From Micromonospora alfalfae (lineage in GTDB: Bacteria > Actinomycetota > Actinomycetes > Mycobacteriales > Micromonosporaceae), in contig NZ_JAKKFH010000045.1 of the NCBI RefSeq assembly GCF_022230925.1, positions 248,001-312,000 of the forward strand: DNA of 64,000 bases, read 5' to 3'. Positions 7,899 through 16,588 of the stretch are shown here, in pieces. Each line of letters starts with the position of its first letter. Positions within the stretch are counted from its first letter, which is position 1. The position numbers and the translations under genes are program-made. The notes below the pieces were generated by a model. The model worked only from the letters and a program-made list of their open reading frames with translations, searched no databases and had not been told where the DNA came from.

Positions 7899-8588
7899 TC
7901 AGCGTGAGCTGCGGGTCCGTTCGACGCTGTCCGGTCCGAGGATCACCGCGCGGACCGCGTCCTCCACCTCCGCGGTGCAGACGAAGATCAGCTCGTCGCC
8001 GGCCTCGATCGGGTCGTCCGGGCTGGGCACCAGGACCCGCTTGCCGCGCAGGATCGCCACCAGGGCGGAGTCGCGAGGCAGCGGCACGGCGTGGATCGGT
8101 TGACCGACGTAGGGGGCGGTCGGCGGCAGGGTGATCTCGACGAGGTTCGCCTCGCCCTGTCGGAAGGTCATCAGCCGGACCAGGTCGCCGACGGTGACCG
8201 CCTCCTCGACGAGCGCGGCCATCACCCGCGGCTTGCTCACCGCGACGTCCACGCCCCACTGCTCGGTGAACAACCACTCGTTCTCGGCCCGGTTGACCCG
8301 GGCGACCACCCGGGGCACCGCGAACTCGGTCTTGGCCAGCAGCGACAGCACCAGGTTGGTCTTGTCGTCGCCGGTCGCCGCGACCACCACGTCGCAGCCG
8401 GCGACGTCGGCCTCCTCCAGGCTGCTCAGCTCGCACGCGTCGGCCAGCACCCACTCGGCGGCCGGCACCCGGTCCGGGCGCAACATCTTGGGTTGGCGCT
8501 CGATCAGCATCACCTGGTGGCCGTTGTCGATCAACTCCTGGGCGATCGAGCGGCCCACGTTGCCCGCGCCCGCGATGGCGACCCGCAT
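7899..8588 (-). CDS. ceoC: TrkA-family potassium uptake regulatory protein (CeoC-like)
   Basis: 229 residues: an N-terminal RCK/Rossmann domain with the dinucleotide motif GAGNVG at 7-12, then a TrkA_C domain (about 140-220; EITLPPTAPYVGQPI, PDDPIEAGDELIFVCTAE). Such proteins gate K+ transporters in response to NAD(H) or nucleotides at the cytoplasmic face. It is the downstream member of a pair, starting 3 bases after ceoB's stop, so the two are co-transcribed and may form hetero-oligomers. No TrkH/Ktr channel is nearby; the adjacent APC permease is the candidate partner by context only. Confidence 0.9.
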   Translation of the reverse strand: MRVAIAGAGNVGRSIAQELIDNGHQVMLIERQPKMLRPDRVPAAEWVLADACELSSLEEADVAGCDVVVAATGDDKTNLVLSLLAKTEFAVPRVVARVNRAENEWLFTEQWGVDVAVSKPRVMAALVEEAVTVGDLVRLMTFRQGEANLVEITLPPTAPYVGQPIHAVPLPRDSALVAILRGKRVLVPSPDDPIEAGDELIFVCTAEVEDAVRAVILGPDSVERTRSSR

Positions 8589-8591
8589 GGC

Positions 8592-9257
8592 TCAGTGCCC
8601 TCCTTCCGGCGGCGTCGCCGCCACCGACGTGACCGTCGCCACGATGTCATCGCTGACCAGCATGAACACCTGGTCGCCCTCCTGCATGACGGTGGAGCCG
8701 GTGGGCAGCGTGCCGATGCCGAAGCGGATCAGGTAGGCCACCCGAGCCCCGGTCGCGTCCTCCAGCGTCCGCACCGGTCGGCCGATCCAGTCCTTGTGTA
8801 CGGGAACCTCGACGATCGACACGGTGCTCGTGGGGTCGCGGAAGATCTCCACGTTGCCCTCCGGCACCAGGTGTCGCAGCATCCGGTCCGCCGTCCACCG
8901 CACTGTCGCCACTGTGGGGATGCCCAGCCGCTCGTAGACCTGCGCGCGGCGCTGGTCGTAGATGCGGGCGGCGACCCGGGACACGCCGAACGTCTCGCGG
9001 GCCAGCCGGGCCGAGATGATGTTGGAGTTGTCGCCGCTGGACACCGCCGCGAAGGCGTCCGCGCGCTCGATGCCGGCCTGCCGGAGCACCTCACCGTCGA
9101 AACCGGCCCCGGTCACCGTGATCCCGGCGAAGTCGGGGCCGAGCCGGCGGAAGGCGTCGGCGTCCTGGTCGATCACCGCCACCGAGTGCCCTCGGGACTC
9201 CAGGCTGTGGGCGAGGGTCGACCCGACCCGACCACATCCCATGATCACGACGTGCAC
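8592..9257 (-). CDS. ceoB: TrkA-family potassium uptake regulatory protein (CeoB-like)
   Basis: 221 residues from a GTG start preceded by GGGAGGGA. Rossmann motif GCGRVG at residues 7-12, acidic ribose-binding residue in VAVIDQD, then TrkA_C domain with STVSIVEVPVHKDWIGRP and GSTVMQEGDQVFMLVS. It is paralogous to ceoC but not duplicated recently. It is divergent from the APC permease, about 160 bases separating the starts. The upstream in-frame extension to 9656 runs through the permease promoter region and start and is rejected. Confidence 0.9.
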   Translation of the reverse strand: MHVVIMGCGRVGSTLAHSLESRGHSVAVIDQDADAFRRLGPDFAGITVTGAGFDGEVLRQAGIERADAFAAVSSGDNSNIISARLARETFGVSRVAARIYDQRRAQVYERLGIPTVATVRWTADRMLRHLVPEGNVEIFRDPTSTVSIVEVPVHKDWIGRPVRTLEDATGARVAYLIRFGIGTLPTGSTVMQEGDQVFMLVSDDIVATVTSVAATPPEGGH

Positions 9258-9420
9258 GCTGTCCCTCCCAAGGTGCGTACCACTCCCGCTGCCGGCGGCC
9301 TTCGAGTGCGAGCCTGCCACGTCCCGGTCACGAGCGGGGACCGACCGTACCCCGCCGTCGCGAGCAGCGATGATCGCCCACCCCCGCGCCCCCGCCGTGG
9401 TGGTCGTACTCTTGGCGTTC

Positions 9421-11505
9421 GTGGCCAGTCCCACCTCGCTGCTGAAGCGGATTCTTCTCGGTCGACCGTTCCGGTCCGACCGGCTCCAGCACACCCTGTT
9501 GCCGAAGCGCATCGCGCTGCCCGTGTTCGCCTCCGACGCGCTGTCCAGCGTCGCGTACGCGCCCGACGAGATCCTGCTGACCCTCTCCATCGCCGGCGCC
9601 TCCGCGTACGTCTTCTCGCCGTGGATCGCGCTGGCAGTGGTCGTGGTCATGCTCACCGTGGTGGCGAGCTACCGGCAGAACGTGCACGCCTACCCGTCCG
9701 GTGGCGGCGACTACGAGGTGGCCACCGTCAACCTGGGGCCGAAGTTCGGCGTCGGGGTGGCCAGCGCGTTGCTTGTCGACTACGTGCTCACGGTGGCGGT
9801 GTCGGTCTCCTCCGGGGTGGCCAACCTGGGCTCGGTGGTGCCGTTCGTGGCCACCCACAAGGTCCTGATCGCGGTGAGCGCGGTTGTCCTGCTGAGCGCT
9901 GTCAACCTGCGTGGGCTGCGCGAGTCGGGCACGGCGTTCGCCATCCCCACCTACGGCTTCGTGATCGTGATGGGCGGGATGCTGCTCACCGGGCTGTTCC
10001 GGGTCTTCGTGCTGGGTGACGAGCTGCGCGCGCCGAGCGCCGACCTGGTGATCCAGGCCGAGCACAGCGTGACCGGTTTCGCGCTCATCTTCCTGCTGCT
10101 GCGGACGTTCAGCTCGGGCGCCGCCGCGCTCACCGGTGTCGAGGCGATCTCCAACGGGGTGCCGGCGTTCAAGGCGCCGAAGAGCCGCAACGCGGCCACC
10201 ACCCTGCTGCTGCTCGGCACCATCTCGGTGAGCATGCTGGTCGGGATCATCTGGCTGTCCCGGCTGACCCACCTCCAGTTCGTCGAGGACCCGGGCCTGC
10301 AGATCGTCTCCGGCCCCGAGGGGTACGTGCAGAAGACGGTCACCACCCAGCTCGGCGAGACGGTCTTCGGTTCCGGGTCGATCCTGCTCTACGTGGTGGC
10401 CGGGATGACCGCCCTGATCCTCTTCCTGGCCGCGAACACCGCGTTCAACGGCTTCCCGGTGCTCGGCTCGATCCTCGCCCAGGACCGTTACCTGCCCCGC
10501 CAGTTCCACACCCGGGGCGATCGGCTGGCCTTCTCCAACGGCATCGTCTTCCTGGCCCTCTTCGCGATCGTGCTGATCGTCGGCTTCCAGGCCGAGGTGA
10601 CCCGACTCATCCAGCTCTACATCGTCGGGGTCTTCGTCTCGTTCACCGTCTCCCAGGCCGGCATGATCCGGCACTGGAACCGGCACCTGCGCACCGAGCG
10701 GGACCCGGAGGCGCGCCGCCGGATGCACCGCTCCCGTGCCATCAACACGTTCGGCGCGGGCCTGACCGGCGCGGTGCTGGTGATCGTCCTGATCACCAAG
10801 TTCCTGCTCGGCGCCTGGATCGCGATCGCCGCGATGGCGGTGATCTACGTACTGATGCTGGCGATCCGCCGGCACTACGACCGGATCGCCGTCGAGCTGA
10901 CCCCGCCGGACGAGGGCCGGGCCGTGCTGCCCGCCCGCAACCACGCGATCGTGCTGGTCAGCAAGCTGCACCAGCCGACGCTGCGGGCCATCGCCTACGC
11001 CCGCGCCACCCGGCCGGACACGCTCACAGCGGTGACCGTCAACGTGGACGAGAAGGACACCCGGGACCTGCAGGCCGACTGGGAGCGACGGGAGATGGCG
11101 ATCCCGCTCACCGTGATCGACTCGCCGTACCGGGAGATCACCCGCCCGATCCTGGACTTCGTCGCCTCCACCCGCCGCAAGTCGCCCCGGGACGTGGTCA
11201 CTGTGTTCATCCCGGAGTACGTGGTCGGCCGTTGGTGGGAGAACCTGCTGCACAACCAGAGCGCCCTGCGCCTCAAGGGCCGGCTCCTCTTCGAACCTGG
11301 GGTGATGGTGGTCAGCGTGCCGTGGCAGCTCGCGTCGACAGCGAGCAAGAACCTGGACCGGCTGGACGCCACGCTGTCCCGGACACCGGCGCGTGGGCCA
11401 CGGAGCGCCGTGCCACCGCTGGTCGCCGCGCCGCCGGTGGCCAGCGCGCCGCCCGGCGAGGGCGGGCCCGAGAACAGCGAAATGATGGGGAACACTCGTG
11501 ACTGA
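9421..11505 (+). CDS. APC-superfamily permease with C-terminal cytoplasmic domain
   Basis: About 694 residues. The first 470 carry roughly 12 transmembrane helices with APC features: FASDALSSVAYAPDEIL near the start, YPSGGGDYEVA, and FSSGAAALTGVEAISNGVPAF. About 220 cytoplasmic residues follow, including NHAIVLVSKLHQPTLRAIAY, a universal-stress-like alpha/beta fold. It is the homologue of M. tuberculosis Rv2690c by synteny. The substrate is not known. Its conserved position next to two TrkA regulators and its similarity in layout to KimA/KUP-like K+ permeases make K+ a reasonable guess. The GTG start at 9421 gives the family N-terminus; GTGs upstream are possible. Confidence 0.85.
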   Translation: MASPTSLLKRILLGRPFRSDRLQHTLLPKRIALPVFASDALSSVAYAPDEILLTLSIAGASAYVFSPWIALAVVVVMLTVVASYRQNVHAYPSGGGDYEVATVNLGPKFGVGVASALLVDYVLTVAVSVSSGVANLGSVVPFVATHKVLIAVSAVVLLSAVNLRGLRESGTAFAIPTYGFVIVMGGMLLTGLFRVFVLGDELRAPSADLVIQAEHSVTGFALIFLLLRTFSSGAAALTGVEAISNGVPAFKAPKSRNAATTLLLLGTISVSMLVGIIWLSRLTHLQFVEDPGLQIVSGPEGYVQKTVTTQLGETVFGSGSILLYVVAGMTALILFLAANTAFNGFPVLGSILAQDRYLPRQFHTRGDRLAFSNGIVFLALFAIVLIVGFQAEVTRLIQLYIVGVFVSFTVSQAGMIRHWNRHLRTERDPEARRRMHRSRAINTFGAGLTGAVLVIVLITKFLLGAWIAIAAMAVIYVLMLAIRRHYDRIAVELTPPDEGRAVLPARNHAIVLVSKLHQPTLRAIAYARATRPDTLTAVTVNVDEKDTRDLQADWERREMAIPLTVIDSPYREITRPILDFVASTRRKSPRDVVTVFIPEYVVGRWWENLLHNQSALRLKGRLLFEPGVMVVSVPWQLASTASKNLDRLDATLSRTPARGPRSAVPPLVAAPPVASAPPGEGGPENSEMMGNTRD

Positions 11506-12817
11506 GCCGGGCGGTCCGCGGACCGCGACACCCAGGACACCGACGGCGTCGGCCTCGACGACGTTCGAGCGGGGCCTGGCCGAGACGGACCGGGTCGAGC
11601 TGACCGTCGACGCGGTCGCCCCCGGCGGGCACTGTGTCGCCCGGGTGGACGGGCAGGTGGTCTTCGTCCGGCACGCGCTGCCGGGTGAGCGGGTCATCGC
11701 CGAGGTCACCGAGGTGCACCGGGGGTTCGTCCGGGCCGACGCGGTGACAGTGCTGGAGCCCTCACCGGACCGGGTGGAGCCGCCCTGCCCGTACGCGAAG
11801 CCGGGTGCCTGCGGGGGCTGCGACCTCCAGCACGTCGCACCGGCCGCGCAGCTGGCCTGGAAGACCGCTGTGGTCCGCGAGCAACTGGTCCGCCTCGGAG
11901 GGCTGACCGACGTCGAGCTGGACCGGCTCGGCGTCCGGGTCGAGGCGCTGCCCGGTGGGCTGCTCGGCTGGCGTTCCCGGGTCCGCTACGCGGTCGACGC
12001 CGCCGACCGGGCCGGCCTGCTCAAGCACCGCTCGCACGAGGTGGTGCCGATAGACCGCTGCCGGATCGCCCACCCGGCCATCCAGCAGCTGCCGGTGCTC
12101 ACCCCCACCGGCGCGCGCTGGCCGGCCGCCGATGCGGTGGAGACCGTCGCCAGCACCGGCGGGGACGTGACCGTCACGGAGATCCGCGACGGGGTGCCCA
12201 CCCCGGTCAGTGGCCCGACCGAGGTCCGCGAGGTCGCCGCCGGACGGGACTGGACGCTGCCCGTGTCCGCGTTCTGGCAGGTGCACCCGGCCGCCGCAGA
12301 CGCCCTCTCCACCGCCGTGCTGGAGTTGCTGGACCCGCAGCCGGGCGAGGTCGCCTGGGACCTCTACGGCGGCGCTGGGCTGTTCGCCGCCGGGCTGGCC
12401 GCACGGATCGGCGCGACCGGCCGGGTGACACTCGTCGAAGCAGCCGCGCAGGGTGTCGCCGCCGCCCGGGAGAACCTCGCCGACCTGCCCAGCGTCGAGG
12501 TGGTGTCGGCCCGGGTGGAGACCGCGCTGGCCCGCCGACGAATCACCGGCCCGGTCGACCTGGTGGTGCTCGACCCGCCGCGCTCCGGGGCCGGAGCCCA
12601 GGTGGTCCGCGCGCTGGCCGCCGCCGGTCCGCGGGCGGTCGCGTACGTGGCCTGTGACCCGGCCGCCTTCGCCCGGGACGTGCGGACCTTCGCCGACCTC
12701 GGTTGGCGGCTGGCGGCGCTACGGGGCTTCGACCTCTTCCCGATGACGCAGCACGTCGAGCAGGTCGGGCTGCTGCTCCCCCCGGACGCGCTGGAGAACA
12801 CCCCGGGCGGCGCCTGA
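11498..12817 (+). CDS. TRAM-domain class I SAM-dependent RNA methyltransferase (RlmD/TrmA family)
   Basis: 439 residues. Order: Pro/Thr-rich N-terminus, TRAM RNA-binding domain (about 28-88; VDAVAPGGHCVARVDGQVVF), a cluster of cysteines C97, C105 and C108 suitable for an Fe-S cluster, and a SAM-binding domain (WDLYGGAGLFAAGLA). Motif LDPPRSGAG and the catalytic cysteine in YVACDP follow. It should methylate C5 of a uridine in rRNA or tRNA; which one cannot be read from sequence. The GTG start overlaps the permease stop by 8 bases, so translation is coupled. Confidence 0.9.
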   Translation: MTEPGGPRTATPRTPTASASTTFERGLAETDRVELTVDAVAPGGHCVARVDGQVVFVRHALPGERVIAEVTEVHRGFVRADAVTVLEPSPDRVEPPCPYAKPGACGGCDLQHVAPAAQLAWKTAVVREQLVRLGGLTDVELDRLGVRVEALPGGLLGWRSRVRYAVDAADRAGLLKHRSHEVVPIDRCRIAHPAIQQLPVLTPTGARWPAADAVETVASTGGDVTVTEIRDGVPTPVSGPTEVREVAAGRDWTLPVSAFWQVHPAAADALSTAVLELLDPQPGEVAWDLYGGAGLFAAGLAARIGATGRVTLVEAAAQGVAAARENLADLPSVEVVSARVETALARRRITGPVDLVVLDPPRSGAGAQVVRALAAAGPRAVAYVACDPAAFARDVRTFADLGWRLAALRGFDLFPMTQHVEQVGLLLPPDALENTPGGA

Positions 12818-12896
12818 CCGGGTGCTCAGCTGCCCACTCCTCGCCCGGTGCGGGTGCGTGGGGCTCGGGCCAGGCTGCGGAGTACCGCAGGGCCGA

Positions 12897-12902
12897 TAGA
12901 CT
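12897..12902 (+). promoter_or_regulatory. -10 element of dxs, near-leaderless
   Basis: TAGACT lies eight bases before the dxs ATG, with no Shine-Dalgarno between. A transcript would start within one or two bases of the ATG. No clear -35 box. Confidence 0.5.
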
Positions 12903-12910
12903 CTCCGGTC

Positions 12911-14857
12911 ATGAGTGTTGAAGAGGACACGGCCAACCACGGCCGGCTGCTGGGGACGGTTCGCGGTCCGCAGGACGTCAAGCGGATGTCCGGCGAGGAA
13001 CTGGACGTCCTCGCCGCCGAGATCCGGGACTTCCTGATCACCAAGGTCTCCCGTACCGGCGGGCACGTCGGGCCCAACCTCGGTGTGGTCGAGCTGACGC
13101 TCGCCATGCATCGCGTCTTCGACTCCCCCCGGGACCGGCTCCTGTTCGACACCGGCCACCAGGCGTACGTACACAAGATCCTTACCGGGCGTCAGGCCGG
13201 CTTCGACAAGCTCCGCCAGCGCGGTGGCCTCTCCGGCTACCCCAGCCAGGCGGAGAGCGAGCACGACCTCATCGAGAACTCGCACGCCTCCACAGCGCTG
13301 TCCTACGCCGATGGCCTCGCCAAGGCGTACGCCCTGCGGGGCGAGGCACGCAGCGTCGTGGCAGTCGTCGGCGACGGCGCGCTGACCGGCGGCATGTGCT
13401 GGGAGGCGCTGAACAACATCGCCACCGCCGGCAACTCCCTCGTGATCGTGGTCAACGACAACGGCCGGTCCTACTCGCCGACCATCGGCGGGCTGGCCGA
13501 CCACCTCTCCTCGCTGCGGCTCAACCCCGGCTACGAGAAGGTCCTCGACACCGTCAAGGACGCCCTGGGCTCCACCCCGCTGGTCGGCAAGCCGATGTAC
13601 GAGGTGCTGCACGCCGTCAAGAAGGGCATCAAGGACGCGGTCGCCCCGCAGGCCATGTTCGAGGACCTCGGCATCAAGTACGTGGGCCCGGTGGACGGGC
13701 ACGACGTGGCGGCGGTCGAGGCGGCGCTTCGCGCGGCCAAGAACTTCGGCGGCCCGGTGATCGTGCACGCCGTCACCCGCAAGGGGTACGGCTACCGCCC
13801 GGCCGAGGAGGACGAGGCGGACTGCCTGCACGGCCCCGGCGGCGCCTTCGACGTGGAGACCGGCGCGCTGCTGGCCGCCCCGGCGGTGAAGTGGACGCAC
13901 GTCTTCGCCGACGAGCTGCTCGCCGTCGCCGACGAACGTCCGGACGTGGTGGGTATCACCGCCGCGATGGCCGAGCCGACAGGCATCGCCAAGCTGGCCC
14001 GCAAGTACCCCGAGCGGGTGTACGACGTGGGCATCGCCGAGCAGCACGCCGCAACCTCGGCGGCCGGGTTGGCGCTCGGCGGGCTGCACCCGGTGGTCGC
14101 GGTCTACGCCACCTTCCTCAACCGCGCCTTCGACCAGGTCCTGCTGGACGTGGCGATGCACAAGCTGCCGGTGACCTTCGTGCTGGACCGGGCGGGCATC
14201 ACCGGCCCGGACGGCCCCAGCCACTACGGCATCTGGGACATGTCGGTCTTCGGGGTGGTGCCGGGGCTGCGGATCGCCGCCCCCCGCGACGCCGCCACCC
14301 TGCGCGAGGAGTTGCGCGAGGCGCTGGCCGTCGACGACGGCCCGACAGTGGTGCGGTTCCCGACCGGCACCGTCGCCGCGGACCTGCCGGCGCTGCGCCG
14401 GGTCGGCCCTGTCGACGTGCTGGCCGAGTCCGCCCGTACCGACGTGCTGCTCGTCGCCGTCGGCTCCTTCGGCCAACTGGGCATGGAGGTGGCCGCCCGG
14501 GTCGCCGAGCAGGGCTACGGGGTCACCGTCGTCGACCCGCGCTGGGTGCGTCCGGTCCCGGCGGAGCTTGTCGACCTGGCCGCCCGCCACCGGCTCGTGG
14601 TCAGCGTCGAGGACGGTGTCCGGGTCGGCGGTGTGGGTGACGCGCTCGCCCAGGCGATGCGCGACGCCGACGTCCGGGTGCCGCTCAAGGACCTGGGTGT
14701 GCCGGCCGAGTGGCACCCGCACGGCACCCGCGCGCAGATCCTCGCCGACCTGGGCCTGACCGCCCAGGACGTGGCCCGCAACGTCACCGGTTGGATCTCC
14801 GGCCTGGACGCCACCCCGGACCGCCTCACCCCCAGCGACGCAGCCGCACAGAACTGA
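12911..14857 (+). CDS. dxs: 1-deoxy-D-xylulose-5-phosphate synthase
   Basis: 648 residues, full length. The thiamine-diphosphate fold is clear: GHVGPNLGVVELT (51-63), catalytic-site HQAY (83-86), GDGALTGG (154-161) with NDN (182-184), the pyrimidine-binding domain with VGIAEQHAATSAAGLA, and the C-terminal transketolase domain. It condenses pyruvate and glyceraldehyde 3-phosphate, the first step of the MEP isoprenoid pathway. The ATG at 12911 matches the family N-terminus. The in-frame start at 12848 would extend into an atypical Arg-rich leader and is rejected. It appears leaderless or nearly so. Confidence 0.95.
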   Translation: MSVEEDTANHGRLLGTVRGPQDVKRMSGEELDVLAAEIRDFLITKVSRTGGHVGPNLGVVELTLAMHRVFDSPRDRLLFDTGHQAYVHKILTGRQAGFDKLRQRGGLSGYPSQAESEHDLIENSHASTALSYADGLAKAYALRGEARSVVAVVGDGALTGGMCWEALNNIATAGNSLVIVVNDNGRSYSPTIGGLADHLSSLRLNPGYEKVLDTVKDALGSTPLVGKPMYEVLHAVKKGIKDAVAPQAMFEDLGIKYVGPVDGHDVAAVEAALRAAKNFGGPVIVHAVTRKGYGYRPAEEDEADCLHGPGGAFDVETGALLAAPAVKWTHVFADELLAVADERPDVVGITAAMAEPTGIAKLARKYPERVYDVGIAEQHAATSAAGLALGGLHPVVAVYATFLNRAFDQVLLDVAMHKLPVTFVLDRAGITGPDGPSHYGIWDMSVFGVVPGLRIAAPRDAATLREELREALAVDDGPTVVRFPTGTVAADLPALRRVGPVDVLAESARTDVLLVAVGSFGQLGMEVAARVAEQGYGVTVVDPRWVRPVPAELVDLAARHRLVVSVEDGVRVGGVGDALAQAMRDADVRVPLKDLGVPAEWHPHGTRAQILADLGLTAQDVARNVTGWISGLDATPDRLTPSDAAAQN

Positions 14858-14870
14858 CCGCAGGTAACAC

Positions 14871-14908
14871 GAGGCGGCGGGCCCCCTTCGAGGGGTGCCC
14901 GCCGCCTC
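14871..14908 (+). terminator. Strong hairpin terminator after dxs
   Basis: Twelve-base perfect arms GAGGCGGCGGGC (14871-14882) and GCCCGCCGCCTC (14897-14908), extended by CCCC/GGGG around a TTCGA loop with one bulged T. It lies 13 bases after the stop. Confidence 0.85.
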
Positions 14909-14966
14909 GCTCAATCCCGCCCCGCCGCCACCCACCCCGGCCCGGCCCGCCGCACCCCCGCCATCT

Positions 14967-15045
14967 CGGGTCGATCAAGGACTAATGGTGGGCGGATGCT
15001 GATGATTCGCGACTTTTGTGGGGCACCACAAGTCCATGATCGACC
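14967..15045. repeat. Palindromic intergenic element A (79 bp)
   Basis: Arms of 22 bases at 14967-14988 (GGTCGATCAAGGACTAATGG...) and 15024-15045, matching as inverted repeats with four mismatches, around a 35-base centre. It lies downstream of the dxs terminator. It has the same architecture as elements at 15119, 35315, 40880 and 58262 but its own arm sequence. Confidence 0.7.
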
Positions 15046-15118
15046 GGGTGAGGGGTGCCGTGCGGTGGTGCGGTGCCGGTGCGGTGGTGGGGGCACTCCG
15101 TTTCGCCACTCCGCTCGC

Positions 15119-15188
15119 CGATCTTGCACTTTTGGTCGACGGAATGCCCCTTGATTCCCGATTTGTCGGCGCAGAAAGTGCAAGATCG
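15119..15188. repeat. Palindromic intergenic element B (70 bp), first copy
   Basis: Perfect 14-base inverted arms CGATCTTGCACTTT (15119-15132) and AAAGTGCAAGATCG (15175-15188). A second copy in opposite orientation lies at 40880-40948, including the flank CGGGAGGG after the right arm. The sequence around it (about 14909-15239) has no gene and is G-rich, ending in a GGGAGC hexamer run at about 15214-15237. Confidence 0.8.
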
Positions 15189-15239
15189 CGGGAGGGGGCG
15201 GGGCGGGGCGGGGAGCGGGAGCGGGAGCGGGAGCGGGGG

Positions 15240-16433
15240 TTAGCGGGGGGAGATTGAGCGGTAGTGGGTTTTGTCGCTGTTGGCGAGGCTGTAGGTCTGG
15301 GAGCGCGACGGGGTGGGGATGACCGCCAGGCCGGGGCGCTCGACCAACAGGGGAGTGCCCGGCGGAACGGACAGGGAACTGTCCCGGGTGGGCCGCCAGC
15401 TCAGCACCACCAGCGGCTGACCGGGCACCGGCAGTTGGTACGCCTGCAACGGGGTGGCCCGGTCGGCGGGTGAGACGACGGGCGCGCTCCCGTCGGCCGG
15501 TCGATAGATCACCGCCGTCATCGCGCCGGCGTCGGTGTCCCAGCTGAGCTGCTGCAACTCGGCCGCCTCGCCGCCGCCAAGGGCGACTTCGCCGAGCGAG
15601 CGTACGGTCAGCTTCGCCATCGGCCAGGACGTCGGCACCGAGCGTGGGGCGTCCTGGTCCCCGATTCGGCGGGGGATGCTGCCGAAGGGGCCCCGATCGC
15701 CGGACAGCACACAGGTGTCCAGGCCGTTGAGGGCCCGCCGGCCCGTGCCGGACTCGTCGCGGACCAACGGGTAGCGCGGGTCGACGGTGCCGGTGCCCAG
15801 GTCGAGCAGCCGGTCGGCGGCCCGCCCACGGGGGAGCGACTCGGTGGTCCGCAGCGTCGCAGTCACGCCGACGGCGGTGCAGGACGGCACGTCGACCGGT
15901 GCGCTGAGACCGTCGGCGATGGTCAACGTCCGGTCCTGTGGCCCGAGCAGGCTCTGCACCCGGGCCGAGACCAGGTAACGCCGGCCGCCGGTCGTCTGCA
16001 CCGGCAGCACGTCCGAGTAGACCAGGTAACCCGGATCGGTGTACTCGGTGGCGCGGGTCACCGCGTACCGGTCGCCCTCGCGGGTCAGTTGCAGCAGCCA
16101 GGATGCGCTTTCGCCGGGTACGTCGGCGGCCACCAGCGCCACCGGGGCGCCGTCGACCCGACCGGAGAAGAGGATGCCCGAGGAGGGCAGGTGCGCGCGG
16201 TCGTCGGCCGGTGACCGCCAGCCCCGGACCGCAGCGGTGACCGCCGCCGTCGCCGTGGCGTCCCCGGAGAGGTCGCCCCGGGGCGGCCACACCGCGAGGG
16301 TGCCGTCCAGGCTGTCGTACCCGACCCGAAGGTCCTGCGGCTTCCGCTCGGCTACCGGGCCGCAGGCCGTGCCGGCCAGTAGCGCGCTCAGCAGGACGGG
16401 AAGCACCCTGCCGTACCGACGGCCTGGAGTCAC
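15240..16433 (-). CDS. Hypothetical lipoprotein
   Basis: 397 residues with a signal peptide and lipobox (LLAGTAC, Cys at about 24), so it should be anchored outside the membrane. The rest is Pro/Thr/Asp-rich, mostly beta, with no catalytic motif I recognise. RYLVSARVQSLLGPQDRTL and CTAVGVTATLRTTESL are the best-ordered stretches. It is divergent from the first GT-C-like gene (155 bases), suggesting shared function with the membrane-protein island. GTG start. Family unknown. Confidence 0.75.
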   Translation of the reverse strand: MTPGRRYGRVLPVLLSALLAGTACGPVAERKPQDLRVGYDSLDGTLAVWPPRGDLSGDATATAAVTAAVRGWRSPADDRAHLPSSGILFSGRVDGAPVALVAADVPGESASWLLQLTREGDRYAVTRATEYTDPGYLVYSDVLPVQTTGGRRYLVSARVQSLLGPQDRTLTIADGLSAPVDVPSCTAVGVTATLRTTESLPRGRAADRLLDLGTGTVDPRYPLVRDESGTGRRALNGLDTCVLSGDRGPFGSIPRRIGDQDAPRSVPTSWPMAKLTVRSLGEVALGGGEAAELQQLSWDTDAGAMTAVIYRPADGSAPVVSPADRATPLQAYQLPVPGQPLVVLSWRPTRDSSLSVPPGTPLLVERPGLAVIPTPSRSQTYSLANSDKTHYRSISPR

Positions 16434-16573
16434 CTGATCCGCCCCCGATCGCCTCGCCGTCGCTGTCGGAAAGCGCCATAGTACGAGATGTCCGATGCGG
16501 CACCTCAGTTGGCCGGCATCCGAACCACCACAATGGACAGCACCGGGGGTTTAGGGCGTTTTGGTTGCTCCGG

Positions 16574-16579
16574 TAGACT
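16574..16579 (+). promoter_or_regulatory. -10 element before first GT-C-like gene
   Basis: TAGACT, nine bases ahead of the GTG start at 16589, identical to the dxs -10. No Shine-Dalgarno precedes the start, so a leaderless transcript is likely. Confidence 0.45.
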
Positions 16580-16588
16580 CCGCCGACT

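Noticed and set aside
9328..11709. Long 793-residue frame on the minus strand opposite the APC permease and RNA methyltransferase
   Set aside because: It is Asp/Gln/His/Arg-rich low complexity, a GC-skew shadow of the coding strand with no domain and no neighbours; the plus-strand genes are clearly real.
12719..14935. 738-residue minus-strand frame opposite dxs
   Set aside because: No known motif, low-complexity composition; dxs on the plus strand is complete.
15200..15240. GGGAGC-type G-rich run after element B
   Set aside because: Simple-sequence tract, not long enough or ordered enough to assign a function.
14911..16533. 540-residue minus-strand frame covering the lipoprotein and the palindromic region
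   Set aside because: Only an Arg/Pro/Gly-rich reading that runs through the repeat region; the lipoprotein in another frame has a signal peptide and lipobox.
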